Of a stretch of DNA of 64,000 nucleotides, positions 33,539-42,960 are shown piece after piece. A model generated the notes under the pieces. That model searched no databases. It was not told the DNA's origin and saw only the letters and a program-made list of their open reading frames with translations. This DNA is from Microtetraspora fusca. GTDB taxonomy: Bacteria; Actinomycetota; Actinomycetes; Streptosporangiales; Streptosporangiaceae. Position numbers and translations under genes: made by a program. The stretch spans positions 227,915 to 291,914 of the forward strand of contig NZ_BBYK01000040.1 of NCBI RefSeq assembly GCF_001570365.1, in the 5' to 3' direction. Each line of letters opens with the position of its first letter. The stretch's first letter is position 1.

Positions 33539-34534
33539 TCAGTTCTTCCCGGCGACGAGGGCGTTGATCAGTGCGGCGCCCCGGGCGGCGTCGTCGACGC
33601 TGATCCCGAGCTCTCCGCCGGAGGTGTAGCGGACGACGAGGCACTCCCCACCGCGGATCATGATCGTGGTCCGGCCGGGCAGCCCCCGGTATCCCCAGCC
33701 GCCCACGTCGGCCGGGTGGCGCTCCTCCGTCCAGGCGCGGTCGAGCCCGCCGATCGGCACCGACCTGGTCGGCCAGCGCAGCGGGCCGTACGACACGGTG
33801 AAGGCTTCGGGGCTCACCTTCACCCTGATCGAGGTGAGCCAGAGACCGCTCAGCCCGACGAGCGCGAGCAGCGCCGCCCCGATCCACAGCTGGGGCGGGA
33901 GGCCGACGAGCGCGCAGACGGCGAGCGACACGGCGGCGGCGAGCAGCGCGAGGGCCACGCCCGTGCCCACCGGGGAGGCCGCGGCGGAGACCCACACGGG
34001 CCGCTCCCCCTGGTTGAGCACGAGGCTCTCCGGAGCGGGTCCGGCGGCGACCGGCCGCTCGTCGGGACCTGGACGGCCCGCGAGCCAGCCGAGCCCGCCG
34101 GCCGCGAACGCCGCGAAGATCACGACGACCGCCTGCCAGCCGAGCGACGCCGCGTCCTCCCAGCGCCGCCGGTCCAGGTTGGCTGCGACGGTGGTGGCCT
34201 GCAGGCCGATCAGGAGTACGCCGCTCCAGCCGAGTGCGGCGGTGAGCCCCCGGCGCGCCGCCCGCCTCATCGCGACGCGTCCGGCCGCCGTCGCGCCCAG
34301 GCCCGCGCCCGCGACGAGGACCCACAGCAGGGCGGTGAGGACGAACACGGCGAACGGCATCGAACCGTCGGGCTCTCCGGACGGCCCCCAGTGCGCGGCC
34401 AGCGGGTCGGGCAGGCGGCTCTCGAACCCGAGCGGCACGGCGACCAACACGGCGGCGACGAGAACGGCCCACGCACCGGTCGCCAGGAGGAATCGGCTGC
34501 GGAAGACCGCGTCCCGTGCGGACGAGTCGTTCAT
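33539..34534 (-). CDS. DUF1648-type membrane protein
   Basis: A 331-residue protein with about seven hydrophobic segments and a soluble C-terminal domain (residues about 230-331). The first extracytoplasmic loop contains RLPDPLAAHWGPSGEPDG, the DUF1648 signature, as in proteins linked to SdpI. The ATG overlaps the GntR stop as ATGA, so regulator and membrane protein are co-translated. The usual role proposed for such pairs is envelope stress or toxin-immunity sensing; here this is inference. Confidence 0.78.
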   Translation of the reverse strand: MNDSSARDAVFRSRFLLATGAWAVLVAAVLVAVPLGFESRLPDPLAAHWGPSGEPDGSMPFAVFVLTALLWVLVAGAGLGATAAGRVAMRRAARRGLTAALGWSGVLLIGLQATTVAANLDRRRWEDAASLGWQAVVVIFAAFAAGGLGWLAGRPGPDERPVAAGPAPESLVLNQGERPVWVSAAASPVGTGVALALLAAAVSLAVCALVGLPPQLWIGAALLALVGLSGLWLTSIRVKVSPEAFTVSYGPLRWPTRSVPIGGLDRAWTEERHPADVGGWGYRGLPGRTTIMIRGGECLVVRYTSGGELGISVDDAARGAALINALVAGKN

Positions 34535-34878
34535 GACACTTCCTTGATCAGTTCGATGACGTCGTGGGGGCCGTAGCCGTACCGGCCGGCCTCGTCGAGC
34601 AGGTCGCGCGCCAGGGACCTGAGCGCCTCGCGGGGGTCGGGCCGGCGCAGGACCGAGACGCCCCGGCCGCGGCGGAACTCCAGCAGTCCCTCGTCCCTCA
34701 GGTCGCGCAGCGACCGCAGAACCGTGTTGGCGTTGACGCCCAGGGCGTCGGCGAGATCGCGCGCCGGGGGCAGCCGGTCCCCCGGCGCGACGTCGCCCTG
34801 GACGATCGCCCGCCGGATGGCGTCGGCGACCTGCTCGTGGAGCGGCCGCGGATCGTTGAGATCGAGCTTCAGCAACAT
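34531..34878 (-). CDS. GntR-family regulator, YtrA subfamily
   Basis: A 115-residue repressor: an N-terminal winged helix (HEQVADAIRRAIVQGDVAPG then LADALGVNANTVLRSLRDL) and a short C-terminal dimerisation tail of about 40 residues, the hallmark of the YtrA group. These regulators normally control an operon of membrane proteins they belong to. A 10-bp-arm palindrome lies 33 bp upstream of its start. It is coupled to the DUF1648 gene by an ATGA overlap. Confidence 0.9.
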   Translation of the reverse strand: MLLKLDLNDPRPLHEQVADAIRRAIVQGDVAPGDRLPPARDLADALGVNANTVLRSLRDLRDEGLLEFRRGRGVSVLRRPDPREALRSLARDLLDEAGRYGYGPHDVIELIKEVS

Positions 34879-34910
34879 GGTGATAGCGACATTAGCACCA
34901 CTTCGCAGCG

Positions 34911-34937
34911 AATGGTGCTGTCGTCATCAGCACCATT
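34911..34937. promoter_or_regulatory. Palindromic operator of the YtrA-type regulator
   Basis: AATGGTGCTG and CAGCACCATT form perfect 10-bp arms separated by 7 nt. A third half-site AGCACCA lies at 34894-34900, so the 34894-34937 stretch carries three copies of the same heptamer. The spacing suits a YtrA-type dimer, and autoregulation is likely. Confidence 0.7.
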
Positions 34938-34992
34938 CAGTCACATGATTGGTAGGACGAACCCTCGTTTATGCGTACGCTCAAAGCAGAGC

Positions 34993-34998
34993 TAGCAT
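34993..34998 (+). promoter_or_regulatory. -10 box of a leaderless pepA promoter
   Basis: TAGCAT ends 8 nt before GTG 35007, and no ribosome site intervenes. This supports the GTG rather than the ATG at 34971 as the start of pepA. Confidence 0.5.
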
Positions 34999-35006
34999 CG
35001 GCTCAC

Positions 35007-36500
35007 GTGACCACAGTGCGCGTTCTCGCATCTGACACGGTCTCCATCGAGACCGGTGCTCTCGTAGTCGGCTTCCATGCCTCGCCCGACGGCCCACAGG
35101 TCGCCGCAGGCGCCGACGACTTCGACACGACCCTGGGAGCGACCCTCGCCACGGCGCTCGGCGCGGTCGGATTCACCGGAAAACCCGAGGAGATCGCCAA
35201 GATCCCCAGCCTCGGCGCCGTTCCCGCGCCGCTCGTCCTCGCCGTCGGCCTCGGCGACCGCCCCGAAGACGGATACGACCTGGAGTCGCTCCGGCGCGCG
35301 GCCGGCGCCGCCGCCCGCGCCCTCGCCGGCACGGCCTCCGCCGTCTTCGCCCTCCCCGCCTCAACCGCCGAGCAGGCGGAAGCCGTCGCGCTCGGCGCGC
35401 TGCTCGGCGCCTACGACTTCAGCCGCTATCGCACGGGCGAGCGCAAGGACCCGGTGGCCGACGTCTCCGTGCTGTCCCGCGCCGAGGGCGCGGACGCCGC
35501 CGTCGAGCGGGCGTCCACCGTCGCCGACGCGGTCGCCCTGGTGCGCGACCTCGTCAACATGCCGCCGTCGGACCTGTGGCCGGCCAAGTTCGCCGACATC
35601 GCCGAGGACGTCGCCACCAAGGCGGGCCTGACCGTCGAGGTGCTCGACGAGACCGCGCTCAAGGAGGGCGGATACGGCGGCATCACCGGCGTCGGCCAGG
35701 GCTCGGTCAACCCGCCCCGGCTGGTCCGTCTCGCCCACACGCACCCGGACGCCTCGCGCACCGTCGCCTTCGTGGGCAAGGGCATCACCTTCGACTCCGG
35801 TGGCCTGTCGCTCAAGCCCGCCAACTCGATGGACTGGATGAAGTCCGACATGGGCGGCGCGGGCGCCGTCCTGGGCGCGCTGATCACCATCGCCAGGCTC
35901 GGCCTCCCGATCAACGCCGTCGGCTACCTGTGCCTCGCCGAGAACATGCCGTCCGGCACCGCGATGCGCCCCTCCGACGTGCTGCACACCTTCAGCGGCA
36001 AGACCGTCGAGGTGCTCAACACCGACGCCGAGGGCCGGCTGGTGCTGGTCGACGGCATCGCCCGCGCCGGACAGGACAACCCCGAGCTGATCGTCGACGT
36101 CGCCACCCTCACCGGCGCGCAGATCGTCGCGCTCGGATGGCGCACCAGCGGCGTGATGACGAACGACGACGCGCTCCGCGACGAGGTCGTCGAGGTCGCC
36201 GTCGGTCAGGGCGAGGCCGCGTGGGGCATGCCGCTCCCCGCCGAGCTGCGCAAGGGCCTCGACTCGCCCGTCGCCGACATCGCCAACCTCAACCCCGACC
36301 GGTGGGGCGGAATGCTCGCGGCGGGCATCTTCCTGCGCGAGTTCGTCCCGGACGGCGTCCGCTGGGCGCACATCGACATGGCCGGCCCCGCCTTCAACAA
36401 GGCGGAGCCGTACGGCTACACGCCGAAGGGCGGGACCGGCGCGATCACCCGCACGCTGGTCGCCCTGGCCGAGCGCTACGCCCTGCGCGCCGCCGACTGA
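35007..36500 (+). CDS. pepA: Leucyl aminopeptidase, M17 family
   Basis: A 497-residue cytosolic aminopeptidase. The two-metal active site is clear in VGKGITFDSGGLSLKP and NTDAEGRLVLVDG (the family signature), with MKSDMGGAG between them. The N-terminal 170 residues form the regulatory domain. A start at ATG 34971 would add 12 residues but would ignore the promoter-like TAGCAT. M. tuberculosis has pepB in the same position upstream of dlaT-lipB-lipA-glnA. Confidence 0.95.
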   Translation: MTTVRVLASDTVSIETGALVVGFHASPDGPQVAAGADDFDTTLGATLATALGAVGFTGKPEEIAKIPSLGAVPAPLVLAVGLGDRPEDGYDLESLRRAAGAAARALAGTASAVFALPASTAEQAEAVALGALLGAYDFSRYRTGERKDPVADVSVLSRAEGADAAVERASTVADAVALVRDLVNMPPSDLWPAKFADIAEDVATKAGLTVEVLDETALKEGGYGGITGVGQGSVNPPRLVRLAHTHPDASRTVAFVGKGITFDSGGLSLKPANSMDWMKSDMGGAGAVLGALITIARLGLPINAVGYLCLAENMPSGTAMRPSDVLHTFSGKTVEVLNTDAEGRLVLVDGIARAGQDNPELIVDVATLTGAQIVALGWRTSGVMTNDDALRDEVVEVAVGQGEAAWGMPLPAELRKGLDSPVADIANLNPDRWGGMLAAGIFLREFVPDGVRWAHIDMAGPAFNKAEPYGYTPKGGTGAITRTLVALAERYALRAAD

Positions 36501-36590
36501 CCCACGAACTACACGGACAAGTGAAAAGATGCTGTCGGTCCACCCGGCGGCGTGGCAATCAACTGTGGCAATCCAACGAGGAGCATTCCT

Positions 36591-37970
36591 GTGGCAGATG
36601 GCAGCGGCCCCTATGACATCGTCGTCCTAGGCGGCGGCAGCGGCGGATACGCCTGCGCCCTGCGGGCGGCCGAGCTCGGCATGAACGTCGTCCTCATCGA
36701 GAAGGACAAGGTCGGCGGCACCTGCCTGCACCGCGGCTGCATCCCCACCAAGGCCCTTCTGCACGCGGCCGAGCTGGCGGACCAGACCCGTGAGAGCGAG
36801 GCGTTCGGCGTCCGCGCGCGGCTCGACGGCATCGACGTCCCTGGGGTGCACGCGTACAAGGACAAGGTGATCAGCGGGCTCTACAAGGGGCTCGCCGGCC
36901 TCATCAAGAGCAAGAAGATCACCGTTGTCGAGGGCGAGGGCCGGCTGGCCGGTCCCGGCCGCGTCGTGGTGGGCGACCAGGTCATCGAGGGCCGCAACGT
37001 CGTCCTGGCCACCGGTTCCGTGCCCAAGTCGCTGCCCGGCCTGGAGATCGACGGCGACAAGGTCATCTCCAGCGACCACGCCCTGGTCCTCGACCGCGTC
37101 CCCAGCTCCGTGGTCATCCTGGGCGGCGGCGTGATCGGCGTCGAGTTCGCCAGCGTGTGGCGGTCGTTCGGCGCCGAGGTCACCATCGTCGAGGCGCTCC
37201 CCCACCTCCTGCCCCTCGAGGACGAGTCGAACTCCAAGCTCCTTGAGCGCGCCTTCCGCCGCCGCGGCATCAAGTACGAGCTGGGCGTCCGGTTCGAGAG
37301 CGTCAAGACCACCGACACCGGTGTCGTCGTCACCCTGGAGAACGGCAAGACCCTCGACGCCGAGCTGATGCTCGTCGCCGTGGGGCGCGGCCCGGTCTCC
37401 GCCGGGCTCGGCTTCGAGGAGGCGGGCGTCACCGTCGACCGCGGCTACGTCAAGGTCGACGAGTACTGCCAGACCGGCGTCCCCGGCGTGTACGCGGTGG
37501 GCGACCTGATCCCGACCCTCCAGCTCGCGCACGTCGGTTTCGCCGAGGGCATCCTCGTCGCGGAGCACATCGCCGGGCTGAACCCGGTCGCGATCGACTA
37601 CGACGGCGTGCCGCGCATCACCTACTCCGAGCCCGAGGTGGCGTCGGTGGGCATCAGCACCGCGGTGGCGCGCGAGCGCGGCCACGACGTGGTGGAGCTG
37701 AGCTACAACCTCGCCGGAAACGGCAAGAGCAAGATCCTGCAGACCCAGGGCGAGGTCAAGGTCGTCGCCGAGCGCGACGGCCGGGTCCTGGGCGTGCACA
37801 TGGTGGGCAGCCGCGTCGGCGAGCTCGTCGCCGAGGCCCAGCTGATCTACAACTGGGAGGCCACGCCGGGTGACGTCGCCCAGCTGATCCACCCGCACCC
37901 GACCCAGTCCGAGGCCCTCGGTGAGGCGATGCTGGCCCTGGCGGGCAAGCCGCTTCACGTACACAACTAA
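36591..37970 (+). CDS. lpdA: Dihydrolipoyl dehydrogenase (E3)
   Basis: A 459-residue FAD disulfide oxidoreductase that re-oxidises dihydrolipoyl groups of 2-oxo-acid dehydrogenase complexes. Features: FAD motif [16 protein letters not shown], the redox pair Cys45/Cys50 (GGTCLHRGC), NAD motif [15 protein letters not shown], and the C-terminal His-Glu region [16 protein letters not shown] 36591 has GAGGAG 8 nt upstream. It lies 32 bp before the E2 gene, so the two are probably co-transcribed. Confidence 0.95.
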   Translation: MADGSGPYDIVVLGGGSGGYACALRAAELGMNVVLIEKDKVGGTCLHRGCIPTKALLHAAELADQTRESEAFGVRARLDGIDVPGVHAYKDKVISGLYKGLAGLIKSKKITVVEGEGRLAGPGRVVVGDQVIEGRNVVLATGSVPKSLPGLEIDGDKVISSDHALVLDRVPSSVVILGGGVIGVEFASVWRSFGAEVTIVEALPHLLPLEDESNSKLLERAFRRRGIKYELGVRFESVKTTDTGVVVTLENGKTLDAELMLVAVGRGPVSAGLGFEEAGVTVDRGYVKVDEYCQTGVPGVYAVGDLIPTLQLAHVGFAEGILVAEHIAGLNPVAIDYDGVPRITYSEPEVASVGISTAVARERGHDVVELSYNLAGNGKSKILQTQGEVKVVAERDGRVLGVHMVGSRVGELVAEAQLIYNWEATPGDVAQLIHPHPTQSEALGEAMLALAGKPLHVHN

Positions 37971-38002
37971 GGCCCTCACAGGAAACGCGAGAGAAGAGAA
38001 CC

Positions 38003-39436
38003 ATGCCGGTCTCCGTAACCATGCCCCAGCTCGGAGAGAGCGTTACCGAGGGCACCGTCACCCGTTGGCTGAAGAAGGAAGGCGAGCGCGTCGAGGCCGA
38101 CGAGCCGCTGCTCGAGGTGTCGACCGACAAGGTCGACACCGAGATCCCGTCGCCGTCCGCGGGTTACCTGACCAAGATCCTCGTCGCCGAGGACGAGACG
38201 GTCGAGGTCGGCGCCGAGCTCGCCGTCATCGACGAGAGCGCCGCCGCCGCGGCTCCGGCGCCCGCCGCCGAGGCGCCCGCCCCGGCACCGGCTCCCGAGC
38301 CCGAGCCTGAGCCCGCTCCGGCCCCGGCTCCGGCTCCGGCTCCGCCGATCTCCTCGATCCCGCAGCCCGCCCCGGCCCCGGCGCCCGCTCCGGCTCCGGC
38401 GCCCGCTCCGGCTCCGGCGCCCGCTCCGGTGGCTCCGGTGGCCCCCGCGGCCGAGGTCGCCCCGGCCGGCGAGACCCCGTACGTCACGCCGCTGGTCCGC
38501 AAGCTCGCCGCCGAGCACGGCGTGGACCTCGACGCGCTGACCGGCACCGGCGTCGGCGGCCGCATCCGCAAGCAGGACGTCATCGAGGCCGCCCGCGTCC
38601 AGCGCGAGCAGGCCGCGGCCCAGGCCGCCGCTCCGGCCGCTCCGGCGGCCCCCGCCGCGGTGGCTCCCGCCGCCCCGGCCGCCGCGCCCGAGCAGGTCCA
38701 GGTGGACACCACGCTGCGTGGCACCACCGAGAAGATGTCCCGCCTGCGGCAGACGATGTCCAAGCGCCTGGTCGAGTCGCTGCAGACCGCGGCCCAGCTC
38801 ACCACGGTGGTCGAGGTCGACGTCACCAAGATCGCGCGGCTGCGCGCGCGGGCCAAGGACGAGTTCTTCCGCCGCGAGGGCGTCAAGCTGTCGTTCATGC
38901 CGTTCTTCGAGATGGCGGCGATCGAGGCCCTCAAGCAGCACCCCAAGCTCAACGCGACGATCAACAACGAGACCATGGAGGTCACGTACTTCGACGTCGA
39001 GCACCTGGGCATCGCGGTCGACACCGAGCGCGGCCTGATCGCGGCGACGATCAAGAACGCCGGTGACCTCAACCTGGCCGGCCTCGCCCGTAAGACGGCC
39101 GACCTCGCCGAGCGCACCCGCGCCAACAAGGTCACGCCGGACGAGATCACCGGGGCCACGTTCACGCTGACCAACACCGGCAGCCGCGGCGCGCTGTTCG
39201 ACACGCCGATCCTCAACCAGCCGCAGGTCGGCATGCTGGGCACCGGCGCGGTCGTCAAGCGTCCGGTCGTGCTCGACACGCCCGAGGGCGAGGTCATCGC
39301 GGTCCGCTCGATGGTCTACCTCGCGCTGACCTACGACCACCGCCTGGTCGACGGCGCCGACGCCGCCCGCTTCCTCACGACGGTCAAGCGCCGTCTGGAG
39401 GAGGGCCGCTTCGAGAACCAGCTCGGGCTCGCCTGA
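38003..39436 (+). CDS. sucB: 2-oxo-acid dehydrogenase E2 (dihydrolipoamide acyl/succinyltransferase)
   Basis: A 477-residue E2 component. One lipoyl domain (modified Lys43 in STDKVDTE) is followed by an Ala-Pro linker of about 75 residues with near-perfect AP repeats, a peripheral-subunit-binding domain ([20 protein letters not shown]) and a second Ala-rich linker. The catalytic domain has His446 and Asp450 in YDHRLVDG. It corresponds to mycobacterial DlaT, which serves both pyruvate and 2-oxoglutarate dehydrogenases. Neighbouring lpd, lipB and lipA supply E3 and lipoate. Confidence 0.94.
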   Translation: MPVSVTMPQLGESVTEGTVTRWLKKEGERVEADEPLLEVSTDKVDTEIPSPSAGYLTKILVAEDETVEVGAELAVIDESAAAAAPAPAAEAPAPAPAPEPEPEPAPAPAPAPAPPISSIPQPAPAPAPAPAPAPAPAPAPAPVAPVAPAAEVAPAGETPYVTPLVRKLAAEHGVDLDALTGTGVGGRIRKQDVIEAARVQREQAAAQAAAPAAPAAPAAVAPAAPAAAPEQVQVDTTLRGTTEKMSRLRQTMSKRLVESLQTAAQLTTVVEVDVTKIARLRARAKDEFFRREGVKLSFMPFFEMAAIEALKQHPKLNATINNETMEVTYFDVEHLGIAVDTERGLIAATIKNAGDLNLAGLARKTADLAERTRANKVTPDEITGATFTLTNTGSRGALFDTPILNQPQVGMLGTGAVVKRPVVLDTPEGEVIAVRSMVYLALTYDHRLVDGADAARFLTTVKRRLEEGRFENQLGLA

Positions 39437-39452
39437 CGCGACCCGCGCAGGA

Positions 39453-39480
39453 GGCCGTCCCGCGTGCGCGCGGGGCGGCC
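39453..39480 (+). terminator. Hairpin after the E2 gene
   Basis: A 12-bp stem (39453-39464 with 39469-39480, one G-U pair) with a TGCG loop lies 16 bp after the E2 stop, followed by TTCGCCGTTT. A good intrinsic-type terminator for this GC content. Confidence 0.75.
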
Positions 39481-39517
39481 TTCGCCGTTTCCGGGGCCTC
39501 CGCCTACCGTGGAGGTC

Positions 39518-40414
39518 ATGACGATCGTTGTGACCGGCTCGTCGGGTTTCCTCGGCTCGGCCCTCGTCCGGGCCCTGCGCGCGGACGGCGCCCGGGTCCT
39601 GCGGCTCGTACGGCGGGACCCCACGGCGGCGGACGAGGCGTTCTGGGACCCGGAGCGCGACCTGCTCGACCCCTCCGTCCTCGAGGGCGCGGAGGCGGTC
39701 GTCCACCTCGCCGGAGCGGGCATCGCCGACCGCAGGTGGACGGAGCCGTACAAGCGGGAGCTGGTCGACAGCCGTGTGGTCGGCACGCACACGCTCGTCG
39801 AGGCGCTCGGCGTGCTCAAGAACAGGCCGCGGGTGCTGCTGTCCGGCTCGGCGGTCGGCTACTACGGCGACACCGGGTCACACGAGGTGGACGAGTCCGC
39901 CCCGCCGGGAGACGGCTTCCTCGCCGACATGGTGCGGGATTGGGAGGAGGCGGCGGCCCCGGCCGAGCAGGAGGGCATCCGGCTCGTACGGCTCCGCACG
40001 GGCGTGGTGCTGAGCCGCCACGGCGGCGCGCTGGCCAAGGTCCTGCCGCTCTTCAAGGTGGGCGCGGGCGCCGCCCTGGGCGGCGGCCGGCAGTACGTCC
40101 CGTGGATCTCGCTGCCCGACTGGCTGGACGCGGTGCGGTTCCTCCTTACCCATCCCGAGGTCTCCGGTTCGGTCAACCTCACCGCTCCAGAACCGGTCAC
40201 CAACGCCGAGTACACGAAGGCGATCGCGCGTGCCCTGCGCCGGCCGGTCATGCCGCTCGGCACGCCCGCGTTCGCGCTGCGCCTGGCGCTGGGCGAGTTC
40301 GCGGACGAGGGTCTACTGAAGGGGCAGCGTGCCGTCCCCCGCCGCCTGCTGGGCGCCGGCCACCGGTTCTCGCATCCCACCCTCAAAGAGGCGCTGGCCG
40401 CCGTACTCTGGTGA
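39518..40414 (+). CDS. TIGR01777 family SDR-like epimerase
   Basis: A 298-residue extended short-chain-dehydrogenase-like protein. The nucleotide motif is TGSSGFLGSALVRAL, followed by LAGAGIADRRWTEPYKREL and SGSAVGYYGDTG, the family signatures. The homolog in M. tuberculosis (Rv2216) lies at the same place between dlaT and lipB. Its reaction is not known. TACCGT ends 7 nt before the ATG, and GGAGG also lies close, so the transcript may be leaderless. Confidence 0.9.
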   Translation: MTIVVTGSSGFLGSALVRALRADGARVLRLVRRDPTAADEAFWDPERDLLDPSVLEGAEAVVHLAGAGIADRRWTEPYKRELVDSRVVGTHTLVEALGVLKNRPRVLLSGSAVGYYGDTGSHEVDESAPPGDGFLADMVRDWEEAAAPAEQEGIRLVRLRTGVVLSRHGGALAKVLPLFKVGAGAALGGGRQYVPWISLPDWLDAVRFLLTHPEVSGSVNLTAPEPVTNAEYTKAIARALRRPVMPLGTPAFALRLALGEFADEGLLKGQRAVPRRLLGAGHRFSHPTLKEALAAVLW

Positions 40415-40443
40415 CTCCCTGTTTCCGTTTTTGGGAGTGTCCG

Positions 40444-41193
40444 ATGAACCGTATGGGACAGTCGCACATCGTCGCCATCGGTGGCGGATCTTTCCGGCAG
40501 ACCGAGCGGTACGGCTTCATCGAGCCGACCGGGCTGCTGCGTTACGTCCTGGACCTGACCGGCCAGGACCGGCCCAAGCTGGGGCTCCTGGCCACCGCGA
40601 CCGGGGACGACGCCGACTGGCTGCTGAAGATGTACGGGGCGTTCCGCGAGTGGGACGTCGAGGTCAGCCACCTGACGGTGTTCCCCATGCCGAACGTCGC
40701 CGAGCCTGGCGAGTGGATCCTGGAACAGGACGCGATCTACGTGAGCGGCGGCAGCGTGGCCAATCTTGCCGCGCTGTGGCGCCTGCACGGCCTGGACGAG
40801 GCGTTCGCCGAGGCGTGGCGGTCCGGGATCGTCCTGTCCGGCCAGAGCGCGGGAGCGCTGTGCTGGCACGTCGGCGGCAACACCGATTCGTTCGGGCCGA
40901 AACTCCGGCCGTGGGCCGAGGGGCTGGGCTTCCTGCCGTACTCGTGCGGCGTCCACTACAACTCCGACCCGCAGCGCAGAGAGCTGCTGCATGCGTCGGT
41001 GGCGTCGGGCGAGCTGCCCGACGGGTACGCCGCCGACGAGGGCGTCGGGCTGCACTATGTGGGCACCGAGTTCATCCAGGCCGTGACGGTCGACCCCGGC
41101 GGCTACGCGTACCGGATCGAAAGGGACGGTGCAGGCGGTGTCAAGGAGTTCCGTATCGAGCCGCGACTGCTCACCTCTACCCTGGACGAGTGA
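40444..41193 (+). CDS. Peptidase E-like protein (S51 family)
   Basis: A 249-residue serine peptidase of the S51 (aspartyl dipeptidase) fold. The nucleophile is Ser135 in LSGQSAGALCW and a probable catalytic His is His171 in GVHYNSD. The N-terminal VAIGGGSF and the YVSGGSVANLAALW strand are typical. GGGAGTGTCCG precedes the ATG. It sits between TIGR01777 and lipB, an insertion relative to the mycobacterial order. Confidence 0.87.
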   Translation: MNRMGQSHIVAIGGGSFRQTERYGFIEPTGLLRYVLDLTGQDRPKLGLLATATGDDADWLLKMYGAFREWDVEVSHLTVFPMPNVAEPGEWILEQDAIYVSGGSVANLAALWRLHGLDEAFAEAWRSGIVLSGQSAGALCWHVGGNTDSFGPKLRPWAEGLGFLPYSCGVHYNSDPQRRELLHASVASGELPDGYAADEGVGLHYVGTEFIQAVTVDPGGYAYRIERDGAGGVKEFRIEPRLLTSTLDE

Positions 41194-41245
41194 ACGAGGC
41201 GAGCATGATCCCGAGGTCGGCCGGACGGGAAGCCGGGAGCGCCGC

Positions 41246-41899
41246 ATGACCGGGCTCGCGGTCGTCCGGCTGGGCGTCGACGTTCCGTACGAGCAGGTGT
41301 GGGGCCTCCAGCGCCGGGCACACCGGCGCCGGGCGGCGAACGAGCTCTCCGACCTGTGCCTGATGCTGGAGCACGCCCCGGTCTACACGGCGGGCAGCCG
41401 CACCCTTCCGCGCGAGCGGCCCGCCGACGGCACCCCCGTCATCGACGTGGACCGTGGCGGGAAGCTCGCCTGGCACGGTCCCGGGCAGCTCGTGTGCTAC
41501 CCCATCCTGCGGATCGCCGACGTCGCCGGGTACGTCCGGCTGCTCGAAGACGTGCTGATCCAGATCTGCGCGGACTTCGGGGTGGCCGCGCGGCGGATCG
41601 CGGGCCAGGGCGGGGTGTGGGTCCCCGGAGACGCCGCGAGCGGCCTGCCCGACCGCAGGATCGCCGCGATCGGCATCAGGGTCGCGAGCGGCGTCAGCAT
41701 GCACGGGTTCTCGCTCAACTGCGTCAACGACCTGAGCTGGTACAACCGCATCGTCGAAGGCGACGCGGGCGTCACCTCCCTGTCCGCCGAGACCGGCCGC
41801 CGCATCACGGTGGACGAGGTCATGCCGTTCGCCGAGAAGCGCCTCGCCGAGGCGCTCGGCACCGAGCCGTACGACATGTACGAGGAGGACCTCGCCTGA
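41246..41899 (+). CDS. lipB: Octanoyltransferase-like protein LipB lacking the usual catalytic Cys and Lys
   Basis: A 217-residue LipB-family protein that by position (next to lipA) should transfer octanoyl groups from acyl carrier protein to lipoyl domains. The substrate loop [12 protein letters not shown] (70-81) and the IAAIGIRV and MHGFSLN strands are intact. The catalytic Lys, which precedes IAAIG in LipB proteins, is Arg138 here. The segment that should read P-C-G with the catalytic Cys is missing: residues 169-177 run IVEGDAGVT, several residues shorter than relatives. It may be inactive or use another mechanism. The ATG lies 53 bp after the peptidase gene. Confidence 0.8.
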   Translation: MTGLAVVRLGVDVPYEQVWGLQRRAHRRRAANELSDLCLMLEHAPVYTAGSRTLPRERPADGTPVIDVDRGGKLAWHGPGQLVCYPILRIADVAGYVRLLEDVLIQICADFGVAARRIAGQGGVWVPGDAASGLPDRRIAAIGIRVASGVSMHGFSLNCVNDLSWYNRIVEGDAGVTSLSAETGRRITVDEVMPFAEKRLAEALGTEPYDMYEEDLA

Positions 41900-41934
41900 C
41901 GGCACATGCGACGTCTGGTAATAAGCTGGACAGC

Positions 41935-42864
41935 GTGTCCGTTGCCCCTGATGGCCGTAAGCTCCTCCGCCTGGAGGTGCGCAACAGCCAGACCCCGATC
42001 GAGAAGAAGCCGCCGTGGATCAGGACCCGGTTGAAGACCGGGCCGGAGTACACCGAGCTCAAATCGCTGGTGCGGCGCGAGGGACTGCACACGGTCTGTG
42101 AAGAGGCCGGCTGTCCCAACATCTATGAGTGCTGGGAGGACCGGGAGGCCACGTTCCTCATCGGTGGCGACCAGTGCACCCGGCGCTGCGATTTCTGCCA
42201 GATCGACACCGGCAAGCCCGCCGAGTACGACCGGGACGAGCCACGCCGTGTGGCCGAGTCGGTCCAGCAGATGGGCCTGCGCTACGCCACCGTCACCGGT
42301 GTCGCCCGTGACGACCTGCCCGACGGCGGCGCCTGGCTGTACGCCGAGACCGCCCGCCAGATCCACGCGCTGCTCCCCGGCTGCGGTGTCGAGCTGCTGG
42401 TGCCCGACTTCAACGGGAACCAGGAGCAGCTCGAGGAGGTCTTCTCCGCCAAGCCCGAGGTGTTCGCGCACAACATCGAGACCGTCCCGCGGATCTTCAA
42501 GCGGATCCGCCCCGCGTTCCGTTATGAGCGCTCCCTCGGAGTGATCACGACGGCCCGTGAGGCCGGGATGGTCACCAAGTCCAACCTCATCCTCGGCATG
42601 GGCGAGGAACGCGAGGAGATCACCCAGGCGCTGCGCGACCTCCACGAGGCGGGCTGCGACCTGGTGACGATCACCCAGTACCTCCGCCCGAGCCCTCGCC
42701 ACCACCCCGTGGAGCGCTGGGTCAAGCCCGAGGAGTTCGTCGAGCTGCAGAAGGAAGCCGAGGAGATCGGCTTCGCCGGCGTCATGTCCGGGCCGCTCGT
42801 CCGCTCCTCCTACCGTGCCGGTCGCCTCTACCAGCAGGCGATCGCGGCCCGGCAGACGCTCTAG
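41935..42864 (+). CDS. lipA: Lipoyl synthase
   Basis: A 309-residue radical-SAM enzyme that inserts two sulfurs into octanoyl-lipoyl domains. Auxiliary-cluster cysteines are Cys55, Cys60 and Cys66 ([12 protein letters not shown]); the radical-SAM cluster is Cys81, Cys85 and Cys88 (CTRRCDFC); the C-terminal RSSY supplies the serine ligand. GTG 41935 lies 7 nt after TAAGCT (41922-41927), so the mRNA is probably leaderless. It is encoded 35 bp after lipB. Confidence 0.96.
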   Translation: MSVAPDGRKLLRLEVRNSQTPIEKKPPWIRTRLKTGPEYTELKSLVRREGLHTVCEEAGCPNIYECWEDREATFLIGGDQCTRRCDFCQIDTGKPAEYDRDEPRRVAESVQQMGLRYATVTGVARDDLPDGGAWLYAETARQIHALLPGCGVELLVPDFNGNQEQLEEVFSAKPEVFAHNIETVPRIFKRIRPAFRYERSLGVITTAREAGMVTKSNLILGMGEEREEITQALRDLHEAGCDLVTITQYLRPSPRHHPVERWVKPEEFVELQKEAEEIGFAGVMSGPLVRSSYRAGRLYQQAIAARQTL

Positions 42865-42876
42865 ACGCACCGTCAC

Positions 42877-42926
42877 GACCCGCCCCTACGGCTCCGCCAC
42901 GAGCCGTGCGGGCGGGTCTCGTTTTC
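42877..42926 (+). terminator. Hairpin with T-tract after lipA
   Basis: GACCCGCCC (42877-42885) pairs with GGGCGGGTC (42910-42918), with an inner stem ACGGCTC/GAGCCGT, followed by TCGTTTTC. A clear intrinsic terminator. Confidence 0.85.
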
Positions 42927-42960
42927 ATTAATTCACCCTGGGATTTGTATCCTGCAGAGC

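Noticed and set aside
31560-34472. Long overlapping frames on both strands over cobS, the CPBP protease and DUF1648 genes
   Set aside because: They are shadows of three genes with recognisable motifs and membrane patterns.
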